Source: a virus
DNA: 53,602 bases
Strand: one strand, 5' to 3'
Virus record (IMG/VR): IMGVR_UViG_3300028384_001121
Coordinates: 1 to 53,602 of that record
The notes below the pieces were generated by a model, which saw only the letters and a program-made list of their open reading frames with translations, was not told the origin of the DNA and did not search any database. Of the stretch, positions 12,301 to 18,613 are shown in pieces. Positions within the stretch are counted from its first letter, which is position 1. Each line of letters begins with the position of its first letter. Made by a program: the position numbers and the translations under genes.

Positions 12301-12413
12301 GAGCTTTTCTGTTCCTCTACGGGTTCCGGTTGACCCTGCAATGCATCACGAATCTCGTCTTCAGTGATGTTAGTATGCAAGCCAAGGTTTACGAGATTGT
12401 TTTTATCAGCCAT
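309..12413 (-). CDS. Giant multidomain virion RNA polymerase (DxDxD) with C-terminal zinc-peptidase domain
   Basis: This 4034-aa protein starts at ATG 12413; a TTG lies three codons upstream, but the ATG overlaps the previous stop by 8 nt and fits better. The N-terminal third (about residues 130-530) has several hydrophobic, Ala/Gly-rich segments that could insert in membranes. Residues about 600-900 are charged and helical. The centre carries the RNA polymerase beta'-like double-psi barrel signature: YRIPGQKKAS, then GFLPKSYGDTLIVP, then DYDIDKMF, with metal-binding candidates D2806, D2808 and D2810. This DxDxD loop defines crAss-like virion polymerases such as Cellulophaga phage phi14:2 gp66, which is injected to transcribe early genes. 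Near the C-terminus, HEMVH (3681-3685) and a downstream AKEMVAELLS segment look like a gluzincin peptidase. PQGMSPAE-type repeats flank the polymerase part. It is far longer than phi14:2 gp66, suggesting fusion of several cargo proteins. Confidence 0.85.
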   Translation of the reverse strand: MADKNNLVNLGLHTNITEDEIRDALQGQPEPVEEQKSSELDLGQFSDMLYESKDGVFGINNVFDAQQDVDFDQFKDQKWLGGMSTRVSGLDDGFTNTGIEDVYNRSQAAQGNLEKIRNGMFQFVGDTGINVAQGFATLLYGLPSMVVNGEFHKIYDNAVSNALDSAQEEYDKYFDIKRGGNQSGMQQVTNFVFDDVLGGVSFVAGAILTELGMTAATALTLGGAAPAQAAATAGIVARGTRLLKKAVTGGKRVIGTQLLDDVVRAEAQLASSATREAAEAGLRASGAAGARKAGLTAAGRMSRQLLTGAGMEAGMEARHMMNAAGEDHKREYELENGEGSYTPEMEAAFRDEITGYGNTAFMTNMALVGASNMLMFPKLFGSGLRNGLRQTKFVDTTKLTAKARQQMAKRMGVKEGQLPRLVDASRATRTGRNLRRLTPGTGVAGTALYEGLVEEGGQGVISRGFEDYISHRYDPRNHKDTENLVSSFVEGIKGSYGTAEGLKEVGIGMLLGAFGIPNIMIANAYSEVDPETGKKVRPAFVGGFTQVRKDNAERDAVMDRIIKLHEQEGDVGKHLAAELNNAITQRGLVRQADVMANQNDFKGLKDNEANSIFSHASSKILTGRFEDSMIEAKELLDSMSVEDYREMLGPAAQDMTDEELRSRKTQAYEQYSNRMNEVRDAYRKAREIYRGENHDALNAIANLVYNTKDRDAREKAIAESLAERIKGMNGEAILDGTQLELELSMTQAQIDKLTAIEDEIDEVESSEQSEERNAKLKELLDKKEALRKGYRAKGKAGAYNYDLEGFNQQLDDLVNYNRALAAMGKRGVTEVDMTEIEELREDLREVARDRQEMIEAFNDLTKPGGYERFIARMENSVRSVVKRNEDEEEEAMEEERRAEAADLGETPDTPQGMSPAEAQQQAEQAPDNVDGPPGSQPPSAAMFEDLSQPAPETTEVPEGVSPAEAANTQTEVEPQQEVAEDVDPSQKKPVAVVPTEPQGKSPAQVADEEQQSAQPVDNSEPENPALEKKEYTLKVVVDDPRMTGQLNPRYPEASQDITQNGVRVGEEVTLSRGREEVDGVLTDVIHYSVRGNIFRTEPRTSDTNDLFLSLAEPRTARVKFVTRAQYGGTRIEQPRDAKGVLTEENLVDIGAWSTRGQQEEFQFFTRPDMTMPSEPLTNSGRNILSKPYAIVKDNASGDLFYVPANMRAVGDELAFGLLTAERAVALVVTGKVDQSMGLTLDAANATVKNMEEAFGWDIRNAAGVIDNKRLVDSFHSVLKQYLMLENGTHSEVGSTEHKTFGKRPALIYYPSAVDPGLRIYDDVATFESKSTGKEMRSFLRSHKLSNQSFQAQAVKRIAAMRRNTSFEHRDNVSQVFEGFKVDGETGIVQIDRPVSVKQYYLNHMSFDERVPLVIDGKTYGNPVERLTIELGDVEVPTDRTDTEAKPVELTPEQLLQFEQFADLDLLPENYDEDSPMQRAGKLYSVEGLAQKVTQDALNFITGRLATRMLRHSKTTGRIEGIKADDLKRQVRNDILELPGYAAAKLVVQQPEHPKYEQAKRFVETFDKMLEANRFDRLMDLGFLELLRESRGIVKLEAGTLADAVRELQQDRDEVVEGQAKTAEDIERDANPMAAFDDNFAFGVDPQAALRFELKLALMTVQHVHSNATTVGALGRKFVNQRTLIGHLNQAMAGAKYNWPAMKKRLEENVGTYPYFQVVLNILDDASVESGAFKENELDRIDMMRNQFVVGMAKNIAEFLSLKVDKGEAAVGPNSGRAANVFQFSSNDTNMTEFVMKELESQFIIKGFYTRQPDGTVLVNDAKLKSFITAMEKIATDNSDPAKAAQELSRLFAVELGMNIPPQALTSRNRMTSGLGVEVMRGIEKDLVNPKSAKSLFGAFRMGMQEALESDDKTLAITDPGQDRQSARPAIAGFIAVLSNYQDNLVQNSSKDGSGKLRWQYTAPKHAQKMFQDLMEPVLDEKGQLVTDANGNAVFAVDMEADWTLRNNPLLMSMRRRKNRPYVKFGYVDGIKMLAGFGDVRDFHKMEPGDRLFARLAYFGNNNTYIDGGRQMYSRHMMPTLADKHTMPLIQVPSLTLKMKGLTVQPASEQLLPAEYRVSDFFNVQEAYDTTIRASIDLELARIRAVQAKKKGEVFSTLDAKQQRNDRFVLMPALNGMQDRTDAEIHKAARDIYEAQLDKSYRKAMEDAEGMLYELGEENTISRFNFFDPSKKEFDYVRRHVGMEASDFRDNPMNKQHAFMGFVAKYVIEAMHFNTNVTTALLGDPGAFAKGSAEQTATNMGKRFAALIAPGNVIPEVSYTAMRATYDEDGKPVLKNGKPVLEEVKDVNNKTVRSLVMPERKISESAHLSYLKELGMTEEQLDAYRGYDTADAAEYTTAEEHLSILYAQGKIGRKEFEGILRKVNEGVPLNNQERGWFQPMKPVTVERKDGHLLYIKSASFPLVPGLTKNQSLDELRQFMEANNIQRAAYTSALKVGNPFADMVDVHDAEGKVDIQDGLKDQVIQYKRESVRIQQEVPVSKSTEKVHGSQVAKLILANMATEDVTFELDGETVSGRDLYYEYMEARSQEQRARMDIFAKKYGMRVENGNLVQGPEYAKRMAARIVEEAIDRNYDVNELAHLQYDEKTGTFFTPLSQGPSAQRIEQLLISILRKELIEPKISGFSGPIRPETGMQYQTLEGMDASDIVWVKKGKSKLFNGKKLKVAEYEQPNQIIMPWKYAGQLEQFKNEDGTIDMDSLPQEIFQVLAYRIPGQKKASSASFEIVGFLPKSYGDTLIVPEELVGQIGQDYDIDKMFGFLYETSLVDGALQVARGDSEVGTAEERRKSARNRQIDVYHASLRSQDATALLERHSPVTDGYSEELGQQLGLMREATGMPMAYEYNDLKADVARSAKDAIGVFASQNVLHSQIEQMSAGVGAMQYLRDTTYGPVLLHVDIAVDRDNEMKDSHKARYFGVTDIHDDTFLLDYETAPTKITRQEQFSRLLNHAVDNENNQLLAKLNINSQTWGYWSALTNMGYNMETIGIFMATPLVQAATADKSASRQLTGARESSQYEAMLGEAMNTLKEAGFENAQRVSEALNNGRLPRLNKTDLLAMVQGEQMSEVDKAAMTYQLHMALNNLDQVGRALGKFAKAMKFDTKMPKTRSEIDMEREVAAQALRQTAQGADAKGLKETVDNLESELLSMTVSGQVYRDLNAMIQEVLDLPGESVYRTPLYQQMMGKAVELMNSEDKSSTGDMYLSPEFAQDYLNMAKGYLYAQWAEKVGGRSAAELRQEFFTGENNMAARLISAKTAKAEVRNNLFIKHLIAEVNPAKGYPRVSFQGDRQVNVSPIEMHAAFLALATSKDASVRQLAEDLVVYHLLQGRQLASKGYGKYLPAELLQELGIKEALGFSHEIYEGWRADEAAHDQIMLHMSEHMQYLNKEAMKERLDFKKKRVKDGMVTREMRYMGWFRTSKGLYKVQEVSNGTRDSFFAFSGPYPAGGSYFATEFTPGLDIQEDHKFTLDINKSNKASRVNGMDATNDVEPGRPQHTGVTDSSDVPQGMSPAEMAAQNMDMPAAPAADVPQGMSPAEQAAMESAAQGQSREMSVSEFVTQQIGDGVLKNRLLRQLLAFEAGLPKERQVKVVVADMDNVGGYNRGTHTLKLQKQLVESGNTSRLVRVLAHEMVHAYTSDVMSMNAAQRKGVPAEVKEAIAKVEKVYTQLTTSPELLNAMGLNLDDLNKFKRGIQVRKQVLSGELPLMAMRADLVASEAYDFAMDKENMKKYYGFTSAKEMVAELLSRPEFAQQLSQIKLSQSETWLDRIVKYIGEMLEGLGVQVKTGTYAHEAAALTMDLIQKNAKARGVTIKTLDLSMDQNDVASDDLIDDLLETDIDDFSLDTQTLAKLIEAKKTLDLASVDPSIQRHIAVGPDQIESLLNSTTVTSSDFNTVKALVQGEINTFMGFQFHVSTRLAKSGNNRTCFAWAEDGIKLAVGKDVMSRIDERADKSYSTQVYYCATFGATRMEEEKLVSIVCDESA
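1647..1742 (-). repeat. Two PQGMSPAE peptide repeats (C-terminal side of the polymerase)
   Basis: Two exact copies of the octapeptide PQGMSPAE lie at 1719-1742 (residues 3558-3565) and 1647-1670 (residues 3582-3589) of the giant protein. They sit in a Pro/Ala/Gln-rich linker between the polymerase part and the zinc-peptidase domain. The codons of the two copies differ at several third positions, so they are conserved at protein level. Confidence 0.85.
9402..9686 (-). repeat. Three PQG-x-SPA peptide repeats (N-terminal side of the polymerase)
   Basis: Three copies of the same octapeptide motif lie in an acidic Pro/Gln/Glu-rich linker of the giant protein. They are PQGMSPAE at 9663-9686 (residues 910-917), PEGVSPAE at 9522-9545 (957-964) and PQGKSPAQ at 9402-9425 (997-1004). 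They separate the membrane-like N-terminal part from the polymerase part and match the two copies some 2560 residues downstream. Confidence 0.85.
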
Positions 12414-13938
12414 TGATGCCAAGGTTCTTCATGATTTGCATGCCTAAGATCTGACGAACTTCTGCTTCACTCGATACAATAACAGATTTTCCTCCTACCG
12501 TTGCACGTGTACCATCCTGATTATAGATAGCAAACATGCCGTCTTCTTTCCTTACGTCAAGTTGTGCAACTCCAGAGCTAAACTCATTCACCTCATTGTT
12601 TGCTGCGAAGGCATGCAAATCTGGAGCATACATCGAGCCATACATTGGAATTGCAGCCCGCCGCACCACGCTCGTAGACTGGTTGAAATTAGCAAGCTGT
12701 GCGTTAAAGCCGCCCATATTCTCAGTGACGTTGGCAATATCACCAGCATTCATCTCAACGTAAGTCTTACCCCCAGCAATACGATTGCCCTTGCTATCCA
12801 CAGTTTTCATATTCAACTCGAGTACGGGTAAGCCATTAGGTCCGACATTACCGGTTAGTCGCACCGCTTCAATGTCATCATCGCTAATGGGTTGTGACGA
12901 ACCTTTGCGCGGTACAAAGTTGTTGAATTCGTCTAACGGTACAATATCCCTATCACCTTGATACAAGAAACGCAACTGGTTATCTAAACCGCTGTCTTTT
13001 GCCTGGTCATCAAAGCTAATAGTCACCTGATCCGGGCTTTCTAAATCTCCATCGGTAATCACAGAACCTCCTTGACCGCTGGCAAGAATTGATTTGTTCT
13101 TAAGACCGCTATACATACCTCCGCTGTCGAAGTCCGTCTTGCTTGCACGGCCTCCACCTAAGTAACGCTTACCGGTTGTATACAGCTGGTTTTGCAACTC
13201 CTGAATCACCATGCCCTTTTCCTCATTCGTCAGTCGAGTGTATGGTACAGCTTCCCCCCCGCGTTGACGTGCAGAAATCTGCTGAGCTAAGAAGTTTACA
13301 TGCGTCCGCCCGCCTGGTGTTCCCTGGTAGTAGTTCAGTGCGCCGTTCTCAGGGTCTTGAATAAATTCTTGCAAAGCGGCATCGCTCTTTACGATGTCCG
13401 TATTGCTACGGAAGACCTGATCCATTGCCTTACCAAAGTCTGGGATACGCGTAGGAACTCCATTGAACTGGCGCACCTCATTAGTATTCGGGTCTACCGT
13501 ACTAAAGAACTGGCCCATATCCCCGTCCATCATTACGTTCTCCGTTCCTAACTGCGCAACCAAGGCACGGTACTTAGTATCAGCTTCCTGATAGCGCTTT
13601 GTGTTATTACGTACTGCCGCGTATGTCTGGTCTCCCATCATGTCGGAAACCATCTTCTTGATTTGACGAGAATACCCGGGCAAGTTCTTTTCCTTACTTG
13701 CCTGCTCGATACTCGCGTCGACCTGATTCCACATATTTTGCAGATAGGCTTTGTCTCCTTCTGGAGCCGCCGCAATCTGGTCCGCAAGAACCTGCTTCAT
13801 CTTGCTTGTAGCTTGCTGAGTCTGCATAGCCTGCCGATCTAAACGATCGTACAGCCGCGCTACAGATTGTGTAGGTACGCCCACCATACTGGGCTTGTAC
13901 TCAACGAATTTCGGAATCTGTGGTAAGTATACAGCCAT
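12406..13938 (-). CDS. Internal virion (cargo) protein candidate, 510 aa
   Basis: No enzymatic motif is visible. The first 130 residues are helical and Gln/Met-rich (for example QTQQATSKMKQVLADQ), followed by a mixed alpha/beta region with SPDQVTISFDDQ and KTYVEMNAGDIANV. The gene lies between the lysozyme-fusion protein and the giant polymerase, the position taken by 'cargo' genes in crAss-like phages, whose products are packaged and ejected with the DNA. It starts 2 nt after the upstream stop, and its own stop overlaps the polymerase start, so the three genes are translationally coupled and probably made in linked amounts. The function is inferred from context only. Confidence 0.65.
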   Translation of the reverse strand: MAVYLPQIPKFVEYKPSMVGVPTQSVARLYDRLDRQAMQTQQATSKMKQVLADQIAAAPEGDKAYLQNMWNQVDASIEQASKEKNLPGYSRQIKKMVSDMMGDQTYAAVRNNTKRYQEADTKYRALVAQLGTENVMMDGDMGQFFSTVDPNTNEVRQFNGVPTRIPDFGKAMDQVFRSNTDIVKSDAALQEFIQDPENGALNYYQGTPGGRTHVNFLAQQISARQRGGEAVPYTRLTNEEKGMVIQELQNQLYTTGKRYLGGGRASKTDFDSGGMYSGLKNKSILASGQGGSVITDGDLESPDQVTISFDDQAKDSGLDNQLRFLYQGDRDIVPLDEFNNFVPRKGSSQPISDDDIEAVRLTGNVGPNGLPVLELNMKTVDSKGNRIAGGKTYVEMNAGDIANVTENMGGFNAQLANFNQSTSVVRRAAIPMYGSMYAPDLHAFAANNEVNEFSSGVAQLDVRKEDGMFAIYNQDGTRATVGGKSVIVSSEAEVRQILGMQIMKNLGING

Positions 13939-13940
13939 GA

Positions 13941-16900
13941 TTATTGTTGTCTGTAGCCAGTAATATTACCTGCAGCATCATAAATAGGCACCATGCCCCC
14001 TTGAGATTGACCTCCGGTTGCAGCTTGTTGTGCATTCATTGCTCCAGTATCAAACTGGCGGCCAATGCCCTCAAGGGTATTAGCCATGTTAGTCTGGTAG
14101 ATATTCTTTAAGTAGTCCTGTGCAGCCCCACTAATAACATTCAGTGGCTGTTGCTTTACTGCTGCTTGAGCTTGCGTCATAGCATTGTCAAAATTAACCT
14201 GATCCTGCGCATACTGATTCAACATCGCGTTGTTCGTATTCCGAACCTGATTTGCCATCATCTCGTAGCGATTCAGTGCCTGCTGACGCATCTGGTCATC
14301 TGTCTGACGGATACGTGCTTCTTGCTGCAAACGCTGAGTATTCAAACTCTGCGCAAGTGCCGCTTGCTGAGTACCCTGCAAGTTGGTGTTTGCACCGGCA
14401 GCGCGTGAAGCCTCACGAGCATCCATCAACTGTTGCCCCACATTACTGCGGTAATCAAAGTTTGCAATTGTGTTGAGGTTAGGACGAGCTGGGCCTTCCA
14501 TAGAGTTTAAAGCACGCCGCTGGACACCTGCACTAGCTAAACTCGCTAAAGCTGGTACTGCCATAAGCGGAGACATCTTACCCATATCGATGTTGTACTT
14601 ATCGCCCTCACCCATGTCAAAGTCCTTAAGAGGAGTTTCATCAGGCAACCCAGCTACCTTCTCACCTCCTATCTCTTCTCCACCTCCAACAGGGTCGGTC
14701 TTCACTGGTGGCACTGTATCGATACCATCATCCAAAACGTCCCCTGTTACTCCGCTTGTATCCGGAGCCTGACTACCAAACTGACGTGGGTCAAACTGCG
14801 GGAAGTATGTCATACCGGCCTGCAAGCCCAGTCGCTCCAATGCCAACGGTGTACGTGTAAAGATGTTTCCTCCAATACCAGAGGCGCGTTCGATGGTAGG
14901 AATCTGACCCATTGCATCGTCTGCCAAGCCTACTACACCTCTTTGCATAGCGGACCGAGCAGGTAAGCCAGTCATAGGGTTCACTGGCGCTAATGCAGTA
15001 GATCCCTGACGTGTCGTTTGTAACCCAACATTCCGTACTGCAGGAAGACGTGAGCCAGGTAATGACAACCCTCCAGGTTGCACACCACCAAACTGCCCAC
15101 CTTTGCCCCCTGCACTACCTGCAGGCATTCTAAACTGCCCGCGATTTACACCAAGAATACCACCGGCACCATCGTCTAATACATTGACCCCTGACTGACG
15201 AATCTGTTGCTCAGCTGTCAGTGCTCCCGTCTTTGTTTTCGATACTGGAGTAATATCAATCGTCCGGCCTGCAGCATTACGTGCAGGTACATATGTTGGA
15301 GACTGTCCCTGCGCACCCGTGCCAGGCTTAAACTTCATTCCGGGCACTCCCTTTACAGCAGGTCCAGCACTACCCTGTGGCAGCATCTTTTGACCCTGCC
15401 CCAAAAGCTTGGTTTCTTGTGCTACCGCTAAATTCAGCGCAGCGTCATCACCAGCTTGCAACGCCGCTACTGCATCATCTCCTAAGCTACGCCCAAGAGC
15501 TGCACTCCCACGCGATACGGCAGCACCACGGGCAGCAGTAACTGCACCAGGTGCAATAAACTGACCTGCCAAACCATATGTTTGCTGGCGGTTTTGAAAG
15601 CGAGTTTGGAAGTCAGCATTACCCGTATTGTAAGCTACGTAATCACTGTATGGGCTGTACCCACCAACACCTACGCGCTCAGTACCCGACTCATCAGTAA
15701 ACTTAAATGTACCGGGGTTAGCTGCAATCTCTGCATAGATTGCTTCCATCTCGCGATCATACCGCTTCTTATCCTCAGGGTCGGTAGAGGTAGTCGTATA
15801 TGACTTACCCATATCACCCATCATGCGGTTATATACCTTCTTAGCAGGCTTAATCCCGCGCTGTTCAGCTACCAGGCTTGCCACCTCCTTAAAGGACATA
15901 CCCATACCGGATTGCAACTCAGATTCCTGCCCACCGCCAATCGTCATTGAGACCATAGCAGCGTCCATATCCAAGCTCATATTTTGCTGAGTAGGATCTG
16001 CAAAAACTGATGCAAATAGAGATGCTCGGTCTCCATCCGTTGCCGGCCCATCTACATCATCCAAATACGGAATAGCAGAAGACAGGGACTCTTGGATAGA
16101 TTCTGGACCTTTCCAGTCTTTGGCTCGAATAACATACTTGCCCTGGAAGCCAGAGCTGCCAACGCGACCGTATCCACCCTCTAAGTTGCCAAAAGCCTTA
16201 TCCGGAACAATGACATTATAATCGCCAAACTCATTACGAGCATAGGTGATATTAGAACCAGCAATATTATTGCCCGTTTCTGTTGCCTTAGCAGAGTTAA
16301 AGTCTAACCCAACTAAGTCCATCCCCTCCCTTTCTTGAGCCAATCTCGAATCTGCTTGTGCAACGGGAGGCACACCTCCTCCATCTTGTCCAAGTACCGC
16401 AGCCTTCTCTTGCTGCGCTTCAGGACTTAACATGAAGTCCGGAGTATTCATTAAGCCCGGGTCAGGAGCTGCCGCAGATTGTGATGCTGAAGTAGCCGGT
16501 ACAGCCTGTTGTGCAAACTGTTGCATCTTACCCATAGCCGAAGAGTACTGGTCATACGTCTCAGCCATTTTAGCGGGATCTTGAGCAGTCGACTTTGGCA
16601 GTGTACCGCCAGATGCAACGACCGCATAGGTTCCATTAAGAACTTCTTGAATTTGCTCAGGAGTTGGGTTAGGCGTACTCAAATCAAAATCTACATACCC
16701 CTCTACTCCCTTACCACTTTCCGCTGTAAAGTATGCAGCGGCAGCCCCAGCTACCTTGTCATCTAACAACAAATCGGGGTTCTTAACCAGGCGGTCATCT
16801 CCATACACAGCCTGACTAACGCGACGGTAGTTTTCCTTACCGGTTACTTGAACTAAGCCACGGCCTCGATACTTATAGCCGTCCCCTTCAGCACTATTAC

Positions 16901-17441
16901 CCGCGACATCATCGTATACAAAGTTGAAGAACTTTTCAGGATCAGCTTTAAGAGCATTTAGATCCTCGTCGGACATATCCTTGAACTTCCTTTTGAAGCG
17001 GGAATTAAGTGTTCTAATACGTTCATTAGACGTATTAGCATAGTTCATCTCCTCTCGCGTACCCGAACCTCCACTTTCTTTCTGCGTTACTGCCGCTACT
17101 GCCGCAGCAATCGCCGGACTCATACCGTACTCAGCTGCAAGCGTATCAACCATAGCTTGCTGTGCTCCTGTAATACCGAACCCACTAGCGCCAGTGCCAC
17201 TTGCACTACCGCCTAAGTTCATCTGTTGCACTGGCTGTGGCTGCTTACCTACACGCATCTCCTCATTCTTACCCTGCAAAGCTGCCAAAGCACTCTTGCC
17301 CTTTTTCATATTAAGCCGCGCACTATTGGCGAGCGGTCCTACAGGATAGCGGCGCAGAGTTTCCTCTTGCTTCGAGATATATGCCGCAAGCTGTTGAGCA
17401 ACCTCGGCGGGCGTCATCATTTTTTTCTTCTTGCGACTCAT
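13941..17441 (-). CDS. Virion-associated GH19-type lysozyme fused to a large internal protein
   Basis: This is an 1166-aa protein. Residues about 90-300 resemble glycoside hydrolase family 19 (chitinase/lysozyme-like) domains. The candidate catalytic glutamate is E122 in QKESGG, and the family's substrate-cleft signature is YRGRGLVQVTGKENYR near 191-206. Such domains cut peptidoglycan and would open the wall during DNA ejection. The remaining 850 residues are Gly/Ala/Gln-rich, with a central AAVSRGSAALGR-type region and a C-terminal coiled-coil-like segment rich in Gln and Asn (about 960-1120). This size and context fit an internal virion protein rather than a free endolysin. The gene overlaps the previous one by 4 nt (ATGA type). 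Confidence 0.75.
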   Translation of the reverse strand: MSRKKKKMMTPAEVAQQLAAYISKQEETLRRYPVGPLANSARLNMKKGKSALAALQGKNEEMRVGKQPQPVQQMNLGGSASGTGASGFGITGAQQAMVDTLAAEYGMSPAIAAAVAAVTQKESGGSGTREEMNYANTSNERIRTLNSRFKRKFKDMSDEDLNALKADPEKFFNFVYDDVAGNSAEGDGYKYRGRGLVQVTGKENYRRVSQAVYGDDRLVKNPDLLLDDKVAGAAAAYFTAESGKGVEGYVDFDLSTPNPTPEQIQEVLNGTYAVVASGGTLPKSTAQDPAKMAETYDQYSSAMGKMQQFAQQAVPATSASQSAAAPDPGLMNTPDFMLSPEAQQEKAAVLGQDGGGVPPVAQADSRLAQEREGMDLVGLDFNSAKATETGNNIAGSNITYARNEFGDYNVIVPDKAFGNLEGGYGRVGSSGFQGKYVIRAKDWKGPESIQESLSSAIPYLDDVDGPATDGDRASLFASVFADPTQQNMSLDMDAAMVSMTIGGGQESELQSGMGMSFKEVASLVAEQRGIKPAKKVYNRMMGDMGKSYTTTSTDPEDKKRYDREMEAIYAEIAANPGTFKFTDESGTERVGVGGYSPYSDYVAYNTGNADFQTRFQNRQQTYGLAGQFIAPGAVTAARGAAVSRGSAALGRSLGDDAVAALQAGDDAALNLAVAQETKLLGQGQKMLPQGSAGPAVKGVPGMKFKPGTGAQGQSPTYVPARNAAGRTIDITPVSKTKTGALTAEQQIRQSGVNVLDDGAGGILGVNRGQFRMPAGSAGGKGGQFGGVQPGGLSLPGSRLPAVRNVGLQTTRQGSTALAPVNPMTGLPARSAMQRGVVGLADDAMGQIPTIERASGIGGNIFTRTPLALERLGLQAGMTYFPQFDPRQFGSQAPDTSGVTGDVLDDGIDTVPPVKTDPVGGGEEIGGEKVAGLPDETPLKDFDMGEGDKYNIDMGKMSPLMAVPALASLASAGVQRRALNSMEGPARPNLNTIANFDYRSNVGQQLMDAREASRAAGANTNLQGTQQAALAQSLNTQRLQQEARIRQTDDQMRQQALNRYEMMANQVRNTNNAMLNQYAQDQVNFDNAMTQAQAAVKQQPLNVISGAAQDYLKNIYQTNMANTLEGIGRQFDTGAMNAQQAATGGQSQGGMVPIYDAAGNITGYRQQ

Positions 17442-18481
17442 CGAATCATAGATAAAATGTCACTAGCATCGAAGCGCATCTCCGGTGCATCACTAAATAC
17501 ATATGGGCTATCATGCTCTTGCCCCTGCGCGTCTACAAATGGTTCCGTTGCACCTTTAGTAGGTACTCCTCCCATTTCATGACTTGGACCGTTAGCACGG
17601 TACAGATTTTTACTGATACGATTATAGCCCCCTTGACCCATTGCCACTGGCGGGTCGTTAGGCGAAGCTAAGATAACCTCATTCTTTTCAGTTTCATAGT
17701 CGGGCTGCCCCATAGGACCGCCCATCCGCGCCATATAAGAGTCTACCATCTGGCCCTGGTCGTCATACATGTTCTTAATCTGACGGCTGTACTCAAGTGT
17801 ATTCTCTAAGCGCAACTTATTGTTTTCTTTAGCACGCTTCAGCTTATCACGCTGTGCTTTTTGTTCTGCCGCTTTCTTCTTGTATACAGAGTACAAGGCC
17901 CCACCTACCAAAGCAAACGGCGCCACACCTGGAATCATAGAAGCATAAGGCAAGGCAGCTCCAGCTCCACTAAGCGCACCACTTGCACCAGTCAGCAAGT
18001 CGCCTCCAAGATTTTCCTCATTAGCACGATCAGTATTACCAATAGCTGTGCCTAAAGCATTCAAGCCAGCAGATGCAGCAGCAATTTTAGCTTGCCGCAT
18101 ATTAAACTGCTCCATAGCTTCAGGTACTTCACCCGGCGCTAAGTCTGTCATATCTACTTGAGGCCCTACTAAGCGCTCTAACAAACCCGGAGTTGCACTA
18201 CTCGTAGTACCTGGAGCAGCTCCCGGAAACTGTATGCTAGATTGTGGGGCAAACGGATTGAACTGCTGTCGCTGATAAGCACCATACTCTTGGTCTAGCT
18301 GCCCTGAATAATCCATATACGGGCCACCAAGATATTTCTTGTTTACTGCCGGCTCTGTTGTAAAGTTCTTAGGCCGCTTCTTTGCTTTAGGCTTGGCACG
18401 ACGGCGCCCATCTGGACCCGTACCTAACAATAGGTCAGTCAGATTACGCCGTTCACACCGGTGTCCATTAAATTTCTTCAT
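17438..18481 (-). CDS. Internal virion protein with a hydrophobic segment, 347 aa
   Basis: The N-terminus is basic (RRRAKPKAKKRPK). A glycine/alanine-rich hydrophobic stretch follows at about residues 160-205 (GAGAALPYASMIPGVAPFAL, then LVGGALYSVYKKK), and then a Lys/Arg-rich helix. This resembles a membrane-inserting ejection protein. The C-terminal third (NEVILASPNDPP ... GPSHEMGGVPTKGATEPFVD ... SPYVFSD) resembles a segment I associate with internal proteins of other Bacteroidota phages. The gene overlaps the stop of the 43-aa gene upstream (ATGA) and the start of the lysozyme fusion downstream. The ejection role is inferred from the hydrophobic segment and the neighbours. Confidence 0.6.
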   Translation of the reverse strand: MKKFNGHRCERRNLTDLLLGTGPDGRRRAKPKAKKRPKNFTTEPAVNKKYLGGPYMDYSGQLDQEYGAYQRQQFNPFAPQSSIQFPGAAPGTTSSATPGLLERLVGPQVDMTDLAPGEVPEAMEQFNMRQAKIAAASAGLNALGTAIGNTDRANEENLGGDLLTGASGALSGAGAALPYASMIPGVAPFALVGGALYSVYKKKAAEQKAQRDKLKRAKENNKLRLENTLEYSRQIKNMYDDQGQMVDSYMARMGGPMGQPDYETEKNEVILASPNDPPVAMGQGGYNRISKNLYRANGPSHEMGGVPTKGATEPFVDAQGQEHDSPYVFSDAPEMRFDASDILSMIR

Positions 18482-18609
18482 CCGCTACAGCTTTCGCAGT
18501 CATCAGGGTTTTCAATATTGCATGTAATCTCGCCGTTCTTAAGCTTGTCTTCCGACTTCTTAAGTTTTTCCGGGTCGAGAAAAGAGATGTCAAATTCTTC
18601 TTCTTTCAT
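18478..18609 (-). CDS. Small acidic protein with three cysteines, 43 aa
   Basis: The protein starts MKEEEFDISFLDPEKLKKSE and ends CNIENPDDCESCSG. A longer reading from 18678 would add a hydrophobic N-terminus, but that extension lies inside the upstream gene. The ATG at 18609 is 4 nt after the upstream stop, so I use the short form. Its stop overlaps the next start (ATGA). It is acidic, unlike its very basic neighbours. The three Cys near the C-terminus could bind metal or form disulphides, but no family is recognised. Confidence 0.6.
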   Translation of the reverse strand: MKEEEFDISFLDPEKLKKSEDKLKNGEITCNIENPDDCESCSG

Positions 18610-18613
18610 GAGA

